Assembly (NCBI GenBank): GCA_034769895.1
Contig: CM068373.1
Span: 203,071,964-203,135,963 of the forward strand
Source of the DNA: Magicicada septendecula
Taxonomy: Eukaryota > Arthropoda > Insecta > Hemiptera > Cicadidae
Length of the DNA: 64,000 nucleotides
Direction: 5' to 3'
Translations under genes and position numbers: made by a program
Part shown: positions 33,205-45,212 of the stretch, piece after piece
Layout of the letters: every line of letters begins with the position of its first letter
How positions within the stretch are numbered: the first letter of the stretch is position 1
Notes under the pieces: model-generated
What the model was told of the DNA's origin: nothing
Databases searched by the model: none
The model's input: only the letters and a program-made list of their open reading frames with translations

Positions 33205-33210
33205 GAAAGG

Positions 33211-34233
33211 TGGAATGTTAACCTAATAGCGGAATATTGTTGAATGCTGAAAAGAGATGATCCTCAGCAAGTTCACATGAGCAAAAGCGGAAATAGAAGT
33301 TTGAATGAAAAAGAAATCGTTATTAAAGGACTTATAATTTCTTACGTATAGGTTGGCCACATTTTTGATGATGACATTTGTGTTATTTTGGATTTTTTAA
33401 GTAATAAAATTAAAACAAATATTTTGAAAGTGTGTTTTGTATTAATTCATTAAAAAAAGCAATACTTTTTCGTTAAATAACCTTACGTGGTGGGAAAAAG
33501 TGGATGTCATTTTTCGAATCAGAACTAAAATTTACATAAAAATCAGTTGACAAAACTAAAACAATTTTTAAAAAGTATTTTTTCTCAGGCTTGTCTATCA
33601 ACAAGACTAGCTTCGTACAATAATTCAAGTTAAATTTGTACACACACAATAATGATGTCAACAATTAGAATTCCACACTAATTATAACACAATAACAATT
33701 CGTCACAACACTTCAACCACCCCTCGATCCGCACTAATGATAATCGCTCAACACAACTAACTGACAAAGCCGGCTGCTGTGGCTTTTTATAGGTAGCGCG
33801 TGTTCTAGAATAAACTTTTCGTCTTTACTACACGCGACTTAATGCATATCTCAAGTGTTCTTCAGAGCACTCTGGAACGTACTTGAGTGCAGCCTTGACT
33901 GAGGCTACACCTGCTTGACTAGGGACGGGTGGAGGATGATCTCGGCTGTTCGGGACGGTTTAATTGTTTCAATATGATGCACACATATTTTTATATATAA
34001 TAAATAATTTCTCAATTTCACCTATTGTTTTCTGTTCCTAAAACTGTTCGGCTCCCTATTTGCAGTTACAGCAATATATATTAGCCTATAAATATTAATG
34101 CCATAGATAAACTGTTAGTGGATCCAATTTATTAACCATTCGTATTGCAACATTTTACCTAGACAGTAGAACGACATAAGTTACACACAGACAAAATTGG
34201 TTAGGATATTTGATTATTGTAAATCCTCTGTGT

Positions 34234-34234
<1 letters not shown>
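33211..34234. other. Right flank of the island; minus-strand core promoter candidate
   Basis: No gene recognised. On the minus strand TATAAAAAG (33784-33792) is followed at 30-nt spacing by GTCAGTTAG, a textbook arthropod TATA-initiator pair. The only frame downstream of it is an unsupported 63-codon one (33473-33664). It may belong to an LTR or an unrecognised gene. Confidence 0.4.

Positions 34235-34321
<87 letters not shown>
34235..34321. repeat. (GT)n microsatellite
   Basis: About 43 uninterrupted GT units. Confidence 0.98.
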
Positions 34322-34324
<3 letters not shown>

Positions 34325-35941
34325 TGCGTGCTGACGGATTACGTTAACGGAATTTCTTGTACGGATTCCGTCGGTGATAAACAAAATCAACGTTTCTTAG
34401 AAGCCAGGACATTCTGCTTCATAGAATAGTCACAAATAGATAATTATTGACAGATGACAATCATCCTCACCATGGTATAATTAAATTCTGTTCTACTCTG
34501 TTAACGTGGGCGATACAAAAAAATGGCAATCTTGAGCCTTACACACTTTGTGCGTTTCCACAGTATACCGGTACCATAGTCTTATAAACTAACTTATTTT
34601 CCGTTTATTTATAGCTACCGTTCTGTGTGATCCGCTATTCTCTCTTTTTTTATACGTTTAAATTTTAAAAAATTTCTAGAAATCTTCTTCTCCAAGTTTT
34701 TCTGTATGTTGTTTCCAGTTTAGTGTGGCTAAAAATTAATGAAACTGATTGGATAAAATTAGTTATTGACACAGTTACTACAAAAAAATGTTTTAGCAGT
34801 CAAAATAGTTCCTTGGTGTGCCTTACACTAGGAAGACATTCATTCCACCTATTTAAACCTACTGGAAGTCTTAAAGGTGTCTCTAGGCGGTACGTTAGAA
34901 AATTTTCTGTTCTCCACATTTAAAATAAGCAACCTCGGAGTTGGCTTTTAATTTTTGTTTAAACGAAGTAACAATAAGGAGTAAATTTATGGGCATTGCT
35001 GTATCAGACACTTCAAAATGCCCTTTATGGAGAAACATTTTTTTTTTAGAAAGTGTAGAGATTATGTAATTATTAATGGTCCTCGTATTAAAGTGTCATT
35101 AATCTGTGATTAAGAGACAAATTGTGCACCAAAATTTCACATAAACTCTGTGATAATTTAAATTTATTTATAACGAATAACTGTCGGCTTCAAACAATAA
35201 GCAAGCTTGACGACGCTTCTCACTTTTAACACACTACATTAGTTCGTTGTTAGCCTCGTCGTTCAGAACAGAAATCAACATCCACAGTTCCAAAAATTGA
35301 TTATTGTCTCATGTAACTTAAAACCTTGGCTTATAACATGGCTTTATATCCAAAAGCAAGTTATAATTTGATAAATATCTCTCTTAAAATGTCTTAAAGT
35401 CTGACACAACATTTGAATGGATAAAACAGATTTATGTTTTTGACTTTCACGCCTGTTACCTGAGACAAAACAAATACATACAAAACCAAAGCCATGGTTA
35501 AATCTGGAAAAGTTAACATACTACAAATTTTTACATGTATTAGAACCTTTACATGTATTTGCTGTTGAATTTTACGTCTTAGGCTGTTGCCAATTTGGGA
35601 AAGAAATGTAGTTTCTTTACATTTCAGAGATACTTTGTATTTTGTTCTATTTCATCATTACAGTTATAAACAATCATTCCTTTCTTCCAACCGTTTTACT
35701 TTCTAATTTCGTCTCCTTGTAAGAAAGAAACCGAGCTCGATGCAACTCAAAATGAGTTTGACCAATTCTTATACGCACATTTAACTTTCACATTGTACCT
35801 TCACCTACCTACATATTCAACAATTTACTCCAAAAGCGTACACGTAGTGTGAACAATTGCCTACGATATATATGTAGAGTTATCGACACACAGGAGCTAT
35901 GGATGTTCCCCGCAAAAAATAATTCCTTATTAAACTTTGCT
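34322..35941. other. No recognisable gene
   Basis: AT-rich sequence with short random open frames; nothing supported. Confidence 0.4.
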
Positions 35942-36198
35942 TTAAGTAAGTTTAGCAAAGACGAATAATGAAACAAAGTCAAATATTATCGAAATAAGAC
36001 CAGAGTCTATTTCAAAGTATCCGCAACCGAATTTTAAACTCGAACACAGAAACTGTTTAACACACCTATTTATATCTCGTCTCAACGGATGTAGCTCAAC
36101 CTTATAATAACAGCTGCTTAAGAATATAGTGATTTTCTTAAGATCTAACCTTATTGCTGTGCACAACAATATAGGTACTATTTCTAACTGTATTGAGA

Positions 36199-36238
<40 letters not shown>
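36199..36238. repeat. (TA)n microsatellite
   Basis: About 20 TA units inside the receptor relic; the YIYIYI reading is a by-product. Confidence 0.95.
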
Positions 36239-36241
<3 letters not shown>

Positions 36242-36331
36242 TAACCTAAACCATTTGCTGCCGTCAGTACGTTATACGTCACTAGGAAAACGGTCACAAT
36301 CAACTGCAAACACGTCAAATATTTGTAGAAC

Positions 36332-36441
36332 AAAATGACCAATATTTGTAGGTTGGTAAATGATCTGAAGATGGCTTGATTGCCGAAAGCGCTCAGTACC
36401 AAAGACAACATAGTGGTTTGTATAAAATTACTAGTAGAAAC
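36332..36441. mobile_element. Short Penelope-like insertion with 11-bp target duplication
   Basis: ATTTGTAGAAC occurs at 36321-36331 and 36442-36452, flanking 110 bp that include GATCTGAAGATGGCTTG…GCCGAAAGCGC, the motif typical of Penelope-like element ends. The flanking receptor sequence lines up with the 45 kb copy across the insertion. Confidence 0.75.
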
Positions 36442-36488
36442 ATTTGTAGAACCGTTTAGTTGTTTTCAGCAACATATTAATACAAGCA

Positions 36489-36760
36489 GAGCCTGTTAAG
36501 GGGGGTGGCAGGGGGGCCAGAGCCCCTGGGCCCGGGGTCCCGAAGCGGGCCCGGCGCATAACGGCCTTTGTTCTGGCCATTTATTAACAGTGCAAAACCC
36601 ATTTATTTACGATTAAAGTTAAGAATAACGAATTGTAGTGTCAATTAAATCCTAAACCATTAACAATCCAACAGTAATGATTTTGGTAAGTTTCTCTTTG
36701 GGGGGGGGGCCCAACAATGTTTAGCCCCGGGGCCCGCGATCGCTCTCGCCGGCCCTGACA
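36489..36760. mobile_element. Short GC-rich element, probably non-autonomous hAT-like
   Basis: The 8-bp direct repeat TACAAGCA lies at 36481-36488 and 36761-36768. The segment between is GC-rich at both ends (GGGCCCGGGGTCCCG; GCCCGCGATCGCTCTCGCCGG) and near its right end has CGGCCCTG, the complement of the hAT-type start. The left end (CAGAGCC) overlaps the repeat, so exact borders are uncertain. Confidence 0.55.
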
Positions 36761-38087
36761 TACAAGCACACATCAAATTAAATTTTTACTTCCATGTTCC
36801 ATAAGGAAATGGAAGTAGGCTTTTCGAAAAGTGTCTGTGTGTAGAATTTTTTCTATGGCAAACGATAACAGCCGCAAATTCAAACAGATTCAAATAATTT
36901 TTTGCAAACATCCATGAGTTATACAGGACTCAAGGTCTATTGATTTAGGTGAAGATCGGTAAAAGGGAAGGGGTAGTTTACCAGCAACGTTTTATCAAGG
37001 GTAATTTTTTCTATGATGAACGATAACTACCCCACATTCAAACAGAATCAAATAATTTCTTGCATACGTCCCTGAATTGTAGAGTACTCAAGGCTTATTG
37101 ATTTTTGTAAAGATCGGTTAAGGGGAAGGGGTAGTTTACCTGCAACATTTTGTTTTAACAAGAGTAATTTTTTATGAAGAACGGTAGGCCTAACTGCTGT
37201 AAATTCAAACAGAATCAAATAATTTTGTGCATATGTGCCTGAGTTGTATAAGATTAAAGGCGTGTTGATTTTGTTGAAGATCGGTTACGGGGAAAGGGTA
37301 GTTTACCTGCAACGTTTTATGTTTTAACAAGAGTAAAGTACTTAATTTTGATAAATAAAGTATCCTGAAAAGAAGATCTTAACAATCCACTGCAGAAACG
37401 TAGATGAAATATCTATAAATAAAGAGACTAGTTGAAGTGGGTGGGGGTAATTTTTCTATAAATAAAAATGATATTTGAAGGGGGAGGGCATAATTTTTAC
37501 TTCCATGTTCCATAAGGAAATGGAAGTATGGTCATGGCGAAAAAAATCGTGTTCGAGATAACGGCAGATTCTGATTGTACTACTATCAAAACATGAAAAA
37601 AGTCATTTTTCGAAAAGTGTCTGTGTGTAGAATTTTTTCTATGGCAAACGATAACAGCCGCAAATTCAAACAGAATCAAATAATGTTTTGCATACAGCCC
37701 TGAATTGTAGAGGACTCAAGGCCTGTTGTTTTTGGTGAAGATCGGTTATGGGAAAGGGGTAGTTTACCTGCAACATTTTACGTTTTAACAAGAGTAAAGT
37801 GCTTAATTTTTATAAATAAAGTATCCTGGAAAGAAGGTCGTAATAATCCACAGTAGAAAGGTAGATGAAATATATAAAAATTAAAAGGGTAGTTGATGGG
37901 GGGGAGGGGTAATTTTTTTTATAAATTAAAATGGTAGTTGATTATGGAGGAAGTAAATTTTATAAGTTTTGTATGTGTACTACGTTATTGATAACAAAGA
38001 AGTAGTATCTATGGAAACATTTTATTTCACTTTGACAAAATTCTATATTTTTTTAGGAATTATCGAACCGAATTCAAGTAAATGATT

Positions 38088-39496
38088 GGAACAGTATGAG
38101 TACCGGAAGTACATTTCGATGTTTTTAATATGCGATTGTATCGCTATATTACGGTGTGGAAAAGAAGAAGTGTACTAATTGTAAAATGCCCTATTTCTTA
38201 ATTAATGATAATGTGATGTATTTAATTTACACACACTTATTGTTTACTAATGGTACCTATAATTTAAATTTTCTATTGTATTGTATTTATTGTTCATAGC
38301 CTAAAGGTAACATACATACGATTTGCAATAACAGTTTTATTACTCACATTCTTAAAAACGATCGATTTTGGTCACAGACCATCGTCAGGTCATATACAGC
38401 ACACTTGCGCTCACAATATCGTAAAACAGCCACTATTTACAAAAACGAATTCGTAGACATTGCTTAATGAACGTGATACGTACGTCGTTGTCCAAAGTTT
38501 CCCGAGAACAGTTCATCACGTTCATTAATCAATGTCTACGAATTCGTTTTTGTAAATAGTGGCTGTTTTACGATATTGTGACCGCAAGTGTGCTGTATAT
38601 GACCTGACGATGGTCTGTGACCGAAATCGATCGTTTTTAAGATTGTGAGTAATAAAAATTGTATTGCAAATCGTATGTATGGTACCTTTAGGCTATGAAC
38701 AATAAATACAATACAATAGAAAATTAAAAACTATTTCTAAATGTAAAGCAAAAATACGTGTTATCATTTGGGAATAATGGTTGTGGGTTTGTAGTTTACT
38801 GCTAAAATAAATTAAAGCTGTGGTTGAGAAAACATAACATTAAACGTGTAATACAATGCGTATAACAGAGTAACACTTAAAATAAAGAACGTAACGTTTT
38901 TAAGTTTACAAATTGGAAAAAACAACAGCAAATACAAAATGAAAAATACAAATATTAATGGTTAATGAAAAATCAAAAACACTGTATTAAGGAATGACAA
39001 CATATGCTCTACATATTGTACATAATGGATGTTTGTTTTTTGTTAGTCACATAACGAGTACTTGTCGGAAAATGAATTTTACCAAAAAAACGAGTTCTGC
39101 CACAAAAAAGTGACATGTAGGCCTATAATAATAGCCAAGGGGTGACCCTTGGGCCACTCCCGCCTTACTTCGAGTTGGGTTTTTCGTGGCTTTAGAAAAA
39201 AAATAGTTTTACATTACACACGTATTGGTTTCCATGTATAATTTCAGTTTTCATGTTAACCTAACATAATCAATTTTTGGTGTCACAGCCTGGTGATAAA
39301 TTACTACTACAGTCGTTTGCCATTAAAAAATGACAAACGAAATCAATTGCAATCACCAGCCAACTATTTTGCAACTTACAAAATTAAAATTTGTATAATT
39401 CTTTAACTACAAAAAATTACGTGCGATATTCACTACATATCGAAGCAAAAAAATCGCATTATCGAAATGACTGCGGGTACGCATAAAGCCAGTACC
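38088..39496. mobile_element. 1.4-kb insertion with 8-bp target duplication
   Basis: AAATGATT is present at 38080-38087 and 39497-39504. Outside it, left and right flanks join into one continuous dispersed-repeat sequence, as seen uninterrupted at about 60.98 kb. The inserted ends read GGAAC… and …GTACC, an imperfect 5-bp inversion. No transposase is visible. It contains the palindromic insertion at 38203-38730. Confidence 0.65.
38203..38730. mobile_element. Palindromic Penelope-like insertion (~205-bp inverted arms)
   Basis: Arms of about 205-215 bp (38268-38475 and 38510-38724) are near-exact reverse complements with a loop of about 35 nt. Each arm carries CCTGACGATGGTCTGTGACCGAAA, the motif of Penelope-like element ends. 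CTATTTCTTAA (38192-38202) and CTATTTCTAAA (38731-38741) flank it. The related sequence at 53885 has one such copy and no insertion. Two element ends lie head to head. Confidence 0.75.
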
Positions 39497-39851
39497 AAAT
39501 GATTTTATATATAATCTGAGAACATGGAAGTCATGTATGGTTCTCCATACCGATTTTTATTTGTGTCATGTGTACTACGTTATCGGCAACAAAAAAGTAG
39601 TTTGTTGTTAAAATTCCTTCCCGGGCTGTTTGGCGTGGTCGAATGTTTTTTACAGACGTTTCGGCAGTGCCATCGACTGCCATCAGCAGTAAAAATCGAG
39701 TGCGCTAACGTGAGGTGGTATACATTAGTGACAACAGTTAAGGCTGAAGCAAGAAGTAGAAAGAAGTAGTTTGTACGGAAATATTTCATTTCGAAAATCA
39801 CTTTAAATATAAATCTTATAGCATGGAAGTCATGTATGGTTCTCCATACCC

Positions 39852-40172
39852 ATATTTTGAAACGTCTTAGGTTATGTTCCAAAGTGTTTGATCTGTGTAA
39901 GTCGTGGATATCACTGCTCCAGGCAACTCTTGTCACTTTGATTCTCTCAATGCCCTCAACAGCATTACGGACACAACGAACACTGTGGTACACCCTGACC
40001 AGTACGTAGAGATATTCTAGCGACAGTAAAACTGTCAGTACATATAATGAATGCCTTATTAATAAGTCGTAAGTAATAGGATCACCTATCAACAGAATAT
40101 CTTTGCGTATTGCAGTATAGAAAACGTAGTAATGTACATATAAATTGTGCGCGTGTGCTACTATTGTCGTAA

Positions 40173-40226
<54 letters not shown>

Positions 40227-40604
40227 TAATAAATGCAGTTTGCACCTTTAGATACGAAACTGTGATACCGACACTTTTGAAACTACTGTCTATGTAATCT
40301 AGATTCCGCAATATACTGTTGTAAACGTCATTATATATAACATACTTCACTCTGTAGTAGCTGGAAATAATTAAGCTAACTATATCCAGGAGTATTAACA
40401 CCACAGGCAAGTAAGTATTGTGTTGCGTGCTGCATAACTTCAATAACAAGTAGACCACAACACAGGCAGTATCACGGAGACTAGCCAGCAGTAGGCTTGT
40501 ACTGTCCTCCTTAGTCTGGCACTGCGACAGTCCACAGTGTAGAAACCGCACAGTGTGGTGCATATAGATAACGGTAACATTGCTGAGTCCACAGTGTTTC
40601 CCAT
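39852..40604 (-). pseudogene. Gustatory receptor, N-terminal half (relic)
   Basis: From the ATG at 40604 (MGNTVDSAMLPL, matching MGKTVDAAMLPL of the 45 kb copy) it reads CTTLCGFYTVDCRSARLRRTVQAYCWL. It shifts frame near 40470 and continues with hydrophobic segments to RRFKIW at about 39852, where the dispersed repeat begins. A TA microsatellite (40168-40224) lies in the frame. The missing C-terminal half is at 36 kb in the same orientation. With frameshifts and an interrupting nest of repeats, it cannot be functional. Confidence 0.75.
40168..40224. repeat. (TA)n microsatellite
   Basis: About 28 TA units inside the receptor relic. Confidence 0.95.
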
Positions 40605-41473
40605 AGCGGTGGCAACTGACAACACATTGGAAGTCGTGGTATTAATTAGTATAAGGACATCGTCGGTCACGATTAGACGCGTTATATACTTCCTTGTACT
40701 AGTAAGTTTCATTTCGCTAATTCAAAAGGAAGAGTATACATTGAAGACGATAGCAAAAGGCAATCACACAAACACACACACTCACATCCATTAAAAAAAT
40801 TAAGATAAGCAGAAAGTGTGCCGGATCTCAGTATGTCAATATTACTTTTCTTCGTACAGTCCATGAATAAAATTGCGTAGCTCATGAAATCAATAAACGT
40901 AACAACAATTAGCAGGAACATTTTTCATTCAGACCACGAACTGCTTTTACTAGTAAAATGATCTGATAGAAATTTATAGCAACAACAGGTTAGTCGGCTG
41001 GCAATATTTCTTTTTGACCTTTATGTTACAATTCCTCAAAAGTCTTACCCATTCTCTGATGCGGCATTTAGCGCTGAAAATGTTATATCAAAAATGCATT
41101 AAACCTAAGTTGTAGTAATGACGAGCATAGTATTGAAGGGGAGGAGGTTCCCTCAAATGTTGCAGTATTTTATCAGTATACGTCATAGCATTATTTTAAA
41201 TGTCGTAAGAACACTAAATGTTGTTAGTAGTTAGTTCATGTAAGAGGGTTTCTAAATACAGAGGCACTTCAAACAGGTACAATAAATTATTACCTGCAAT
41301 AAACTTTTAAAGTCAACATTCGCTTTTTAAAAATGGACATTTTTACGTTTTTGTTTTCTATGAAATCACTGTAATGAAGAGTGCACAAATTTAGAATTCC
41401 GTTATTCAACTTGAATAAAATTTCCCTTCATAATTTAATGATTTATAAATGTGTGTAAATATATCACTTTATA
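40605..41473. other. No recognisable gene
   Basis: 5' flank of the receptor relic; a short (CA) run near 40775. Nothing else seen. Confidence 0.4.
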
Positions 41474-42742
41474 TGAGGATTGTTCAATAAAAACACGTTT
41501 AAAGGCTGTAAAGCATTTTTTTATTCAGCGATTTTAAGTCTCCATTAACCTAAAGGCATGAGTCCCAATGTTGCATTAATCTGTAGATTCCCTGCTGGTA
41601 AAATTCTTGTGGCTGTTTGCAGAACCATTCGCTAACAGCAAACTCTACCTCAGCGTCCGAATTGAACCGCCGTCTTTTAGTAATTTTTTTAAAAGGCGAA
41701 ACCCATGATAATCGTACGGGGACAACTCGGGACTGTAAGGTGGATGTTGTAAGACTTCCCACTTCATACGAGCAAGCAGATGCTGAATCGTCTGGGCTGC
41801 ATGGGGTCAAGCATTATCATGCAGAATTATGACAGGATTTTTGATCTTCCAGGGACGTTTATTCTGGATGCTGACCGTTTTAAACGTTTTAAGCTGTCTG
41901 CATATCGCTCAGCGTTTATGTTGACACCAGGTTCTTTAAAATTTAAGAGCAGCACACCCTGATAATAAAAAAATTCGGTCACCATTACTTTTCTTGCCGA
42001 AGGTTGGGACCGACATTGTTTCGCCTTCGGACATTGTGCATGCTTCCACTGCATACGCTGACGTTTAAATTCTGGTTCGTAGTGATAACACCAAGACTCA
42101 TCACCGGCAACAATTTGGTGTAGAAAGGTATTAGCTTGTTGTTGATAGCGCATCAAATGTTGTAATGATAAGGCCGAACGCAAATTTTTCTGCTCATCAA
42201 TAAGCAGTCGTGGAATCCACTGAGCAGCAACCAAGACTATGAATGATGCAATGAACAGTTCCCAAGCTGATGCTCAACATTTGAGAAAGTTCTTTAACTT
42301 TGATGCGCCTATTTGCGCGTAAAGCAGTTTCCAGCTGTCTCACATTTTCATCTGATGCTGCAACACGTGCAGGTCCGAGATGGGACAAATCTTTAATGGA
42401 TTCTCTTCCTTATCAAAATTTATCGCACCATTCAACCACTGCCGTATGAGAATAACTATAGTCACCATATACAGCTTTGATTCCCGTATAAATTTCCATT
42501 GGCTGACGCCCCTCAGCGACCAAAAACTGAATAACGGCACACAGATTATCTTTGGACGGATTTTCTATTATAGATGCTATTTTTCAACCCAGTCACAACG
42601 CTTAGAAAAGAGCCAACTGCAAATAGTTTTGACAGACGCCTCAATAGTATTTAAACAGACAATATAAACAAATGAATTCCGTTGCCATGGCGACGAAGTC
42701 ACGGCTGCGCAGATCAAACGTGTTTCTATTGAACAATCCTCG
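41474..42742 (-). mobile_element. Full-length mariner with inverted ends and TA target
   Basis: Inverted ends YGAGGATTGTTCAATARAAA start at 41474 and, on the other strand, at 42742. TA lies outside at 41472-41473 and 42743-42744. At 1269 bp the length is normal for mariner. A second, truncated copy of the same family is at 50.57 kb. Confidence 0.9.
41550..42572 (-). pseudogene. Mariner transposase, inactivated
   Basis: Minus-strand frames in order give the N-terminal helix-turn-helix part (VRQLETALRANRRIKVKELSQML), then AGDESWCYHYEPEFK (first catalytic Asp), HDNA followed by a stop in place of Arg (second Asp), and YSPELSPYDYH (third Asp). The frame is broken by shifts near 42200-42390 and 41820. 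The expected start codon near 42572 reads ATA where the related copy at 50727 has ATG. The catalytic triad is visible but the gene is dead. Confidence 0.85.
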
Positions 42743-42744
42743 TA

Positions 42745-43830
42745 ATCTTAAATTCCAGTTGTAATAAAAACACAGTTTTTATGCAATGTTTTAAGATTTA
42801 ATTCCATAATCATGCCTACAATATAAAATACAAGATAATATAATTTTAATAATTTTTTTTCTGTTACAGAGTATTACTGTAGTAACTTATGGACCTTACA
42901 TATATTGTTGTGAGTCACAGATACATTCATTATATAACACTACACACTACAATAATATGTAATATACATACACATATTAGTTACATTTAATTACAGTTTG
43001 GTTACTAAGTGTTAAACCAATAATATACAATTAGTTTTGCATTCTCTGCCTGTATTCTTTTGTATTTTATATCGGCGACCGGTACCAGTAACCAAATAGC
43101 CTAATTGATAAATTTTCAATGAATAGTTTGGACTTTGGTGTACAAAAAGAAAATAAAAAAGCATTTTCTTTTTTTTTTTAATTACTAGGTAGTTTGCTAG
43201 TTAACTCTAAATTTTAATTATACATAAAATTTACATTATGTAAATTTAAATTGTACATTATGTTATTTAGCCTATTGCATACTCATAATTTTTCAAGGAT
43301 GTCTCATTTTTTAAACGTATTGTAGTTACCAAATCAACTCGGATTGAAATAAAAAAACTGTGTCAAGTCGCAGTTCAAATATACTTTAGTTTAATATCTG
43401 CACACAAAATAGTAGCTAACTGCTGTTGATTGTTCCTAACTGTTCATTACCAGCGCACACAATGTAACTGTCTGGTTTCCAGTTCGAGTCCTTCTTGTAA
43501 TCTGGAGTTTCAAAATTCAGGTGTAGAGTCTTGAAGCAGACTGAGAGGTTTAATTTTGAAATTTAAACCTGGACACTCGAAATTAAAATCTACATTCGCG
43601 GACTTAAAGTCGGCATTCCCAAACTCTAAACCAAGCTCAAGGCCAAAAGTAAAAGTAACAACAGGACCTGGTTATAGATTATATTCAGAAAGTTTTTCGC
43701 AATACCAGATTTTGAACGTAAACTACTCTTAAACAGTTTTTATTGTAAAACATAAACATTTTTTATTTAAAATTTAATCACCTTTAACTTTAAATGATAA
43801 AATGATAATTAAGTGCCGGTTTTACAATAT
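42745..43830. other. No recognisable gene
   Basis: AT-rich; a short stretch at 43560-43670 has repeated AAAT/CTCAAA-type words. No gene. Confidence 0.4.
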
Positions 43831-43834
43831 CATT

Positions 43835-44130
43835 GGTCATCATCATCAACATCATCTTCAAGGATTCAACCAAGGATGGTTTGTTCCGGTCTCAAATAAA
43901 ACAAAGATTACAGCTGGTCACTCGGACGTCCCACACCTCTCCGTCCTCTCAGCTTATAGTTCCAGAATTGTTTGGGAATGCGGCAAAGATGTTCCCACCA
44001 ATTCAGCCGATACTGGGCGATCCTGTCGAGTATACTCATAATATTCAGTTCCTGCCGTATATCTGTGTTTCTTCTATTATCATTGAGAGCTATGAGCTTG
44101 AATGCGACTGGCCTGGCCTTTCGCAAAGTC
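43835..44130 (-). pseudogene. C-terminal tail of a non-LTR retrotransposon
   Basis: The minus-strand frame 44126-43908 reads LNIMSILDRIAQYRLNWWEHL, RIPKQFWNYKLRGRRGVGRP, the same family as the tail at 56.25 kb. After it comes a region with repeated GATGATGATG (CATCATCATC on the plus strand near 43840), the 3' simple-repeat tail typical of this group. 5'-truncated. Confidence 0.75.
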
Positions 44131-45212
44131 CAAAATATCTTTGGTGTCTTGGTTTATTATGATCATACTAAGTTATTACATAATTGAAATTTATAAACAA
44201 TATCTGTGAAATATTGTATTACTTTTTCTGGCTCTGATACCTCTTACTTAGCTGTCGTTAAATATAACAATAAAACGTTCACTACTTGAAAGCCTTTTTT
44301 TATTAATTAATGTCATCCCATTCTTGCTCGTACGTTGTAAGTGCATGTTCAATATAACAAAATCGTAATTTATTGGTAAAAACATGTATATTATGCCTAC
44401 TTCATTTATTTTAAAGCAGCTAAATCAGTTAACATTTCAATGTCAAAAATGTACATATTATATAATTGATTGAAAGAATTTATAGAGATAAACTGAGTCA
44501 CAAAATCACATTCGACTAAATATTTTTTTGTAAATATTAAATATTAAATCTAAATATGGATTATTCTGGAATCTCAGCGGTGTATAAATATAAGGATTCA
44601 GCGAGGCTTAGTTTCAGTTTATGTGGCGATTTAATCAAGTGAGGTTTGAGTTATTGTCTGGCCATTTACAAGGTGCGTCTCAAGTGGTGTATTAGCGAAA
44701 AGTGATGATAGTGCGGAATTCTTTATAGTTGCTACTATTATTTGTGTGGACAGATTAGCTTGAATTATTGTACGAATATAATCTTGTTTAATAACATGTT
44801 GATTAAAAACTGTTAAGTGTGATAATTAAAGCTGGTTTTTAGTGACTTCATTGGTGTCTTGTATTTTGTTTTCCACTGTACCATACGACGATGAGTTAGA
44901 CCGTCGTAACAATAATAACGCAAACTATTGTCAACTTTTGTTGACTTTTCTGTGTTATAGAGCTCCCATTACTGACATTTTAAGAATAAAAATTACGTTG
45001 ATACGCGATTATAACAGACTAGTGGCTTTTCTTAATTAGATTAATGGACATACACTTCAAGGATATCGGTATATATTTATTGTTTAGTTTTTTCTACAGA
45101 CGTAATGTTCTCAATTTAATTAAATATATTTTACAGCACGAGGTTACATAACGTCAAACCACGATCGATAACGTATACGTAGCGATCAATACGGCGGTCA
45201 GTTGCCATCGCC
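44131..45212 (+). other. Upstream region of the 45 kb receptor, with TATA/initiator candidate
   Basis: TATAAATATAAGG at about 44583 is followed about 34 nt on by TTTCAGTTT. About 44840-44900 (TTAGTGACTTCATTGGTG…TTTCCACTGTA) is repeated with changes at 59838-59885, so at least part is a dispersed sequence. Confidence 0.35.

Larger units (their letters stand above)
22795..33210. other. Virus-like island (endogenised dsDNA virus or virus-like element)
   Basis: A 10-kb block bounded by the truncated mariner on the left and ordinary AT-rich host sequence on the right. All protein frames I can support lie on the minus strand and are of insect-virus type (BIR/RING IAP, MSV199, two small recurring families). 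T/G-rich repeat arrays on the plus strand separate them. There are no introns, and no capsid, polymerase or integrase gene is visible, so the virus family cannot be named. Confidence 0.65.
35942..36480 (-). pseudogene. Gustatory receptor, C-terminal half (insect Gr family relic)
   Basis: The minus-strand frame 36202-35942 ends with ELHPLRRDINRC, a DSGLISIIFDFVSLFVFA segment and the terminus. This aligns residue by residue with the C-terminus of the 45 kb receptor. Upstream, FYKYLTCLQLIVTVF (about 36335-36290) matches that receptor's FYKHLTCFQLIAAIF. The frame is interrupted by a TA microsatellite (36199-36238) and by a 110-bp insertion (36332-36441). The matching N-terminal half is at 39.85-40.6 kb. 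Receptors of this family are seven-helix chemosensory channels. Confidence 0.7.
36789..39851 (+). repeat. Dispersed repeat family, composite copy 2 with nested insertions
   Basis: The head ACTTCCATGTTCCATAAGG occurs at 36789 and again at 37498. The ~180-bp units with AAGATCGGTTA…GGGGTAGTTTACC repeat between. The tail (CATGGAAGTCATGTATGG…CTCCATACC) occurs near 39525 and 39822. It lies between the two halves of the receptor relic and is itself interrupted at 38088-39496. Confidence 0.75.

Noticed and set aside
34232-34429. VCVCVC-rich open frame
   Set aside because: Product of the (GT)n microsatellite.
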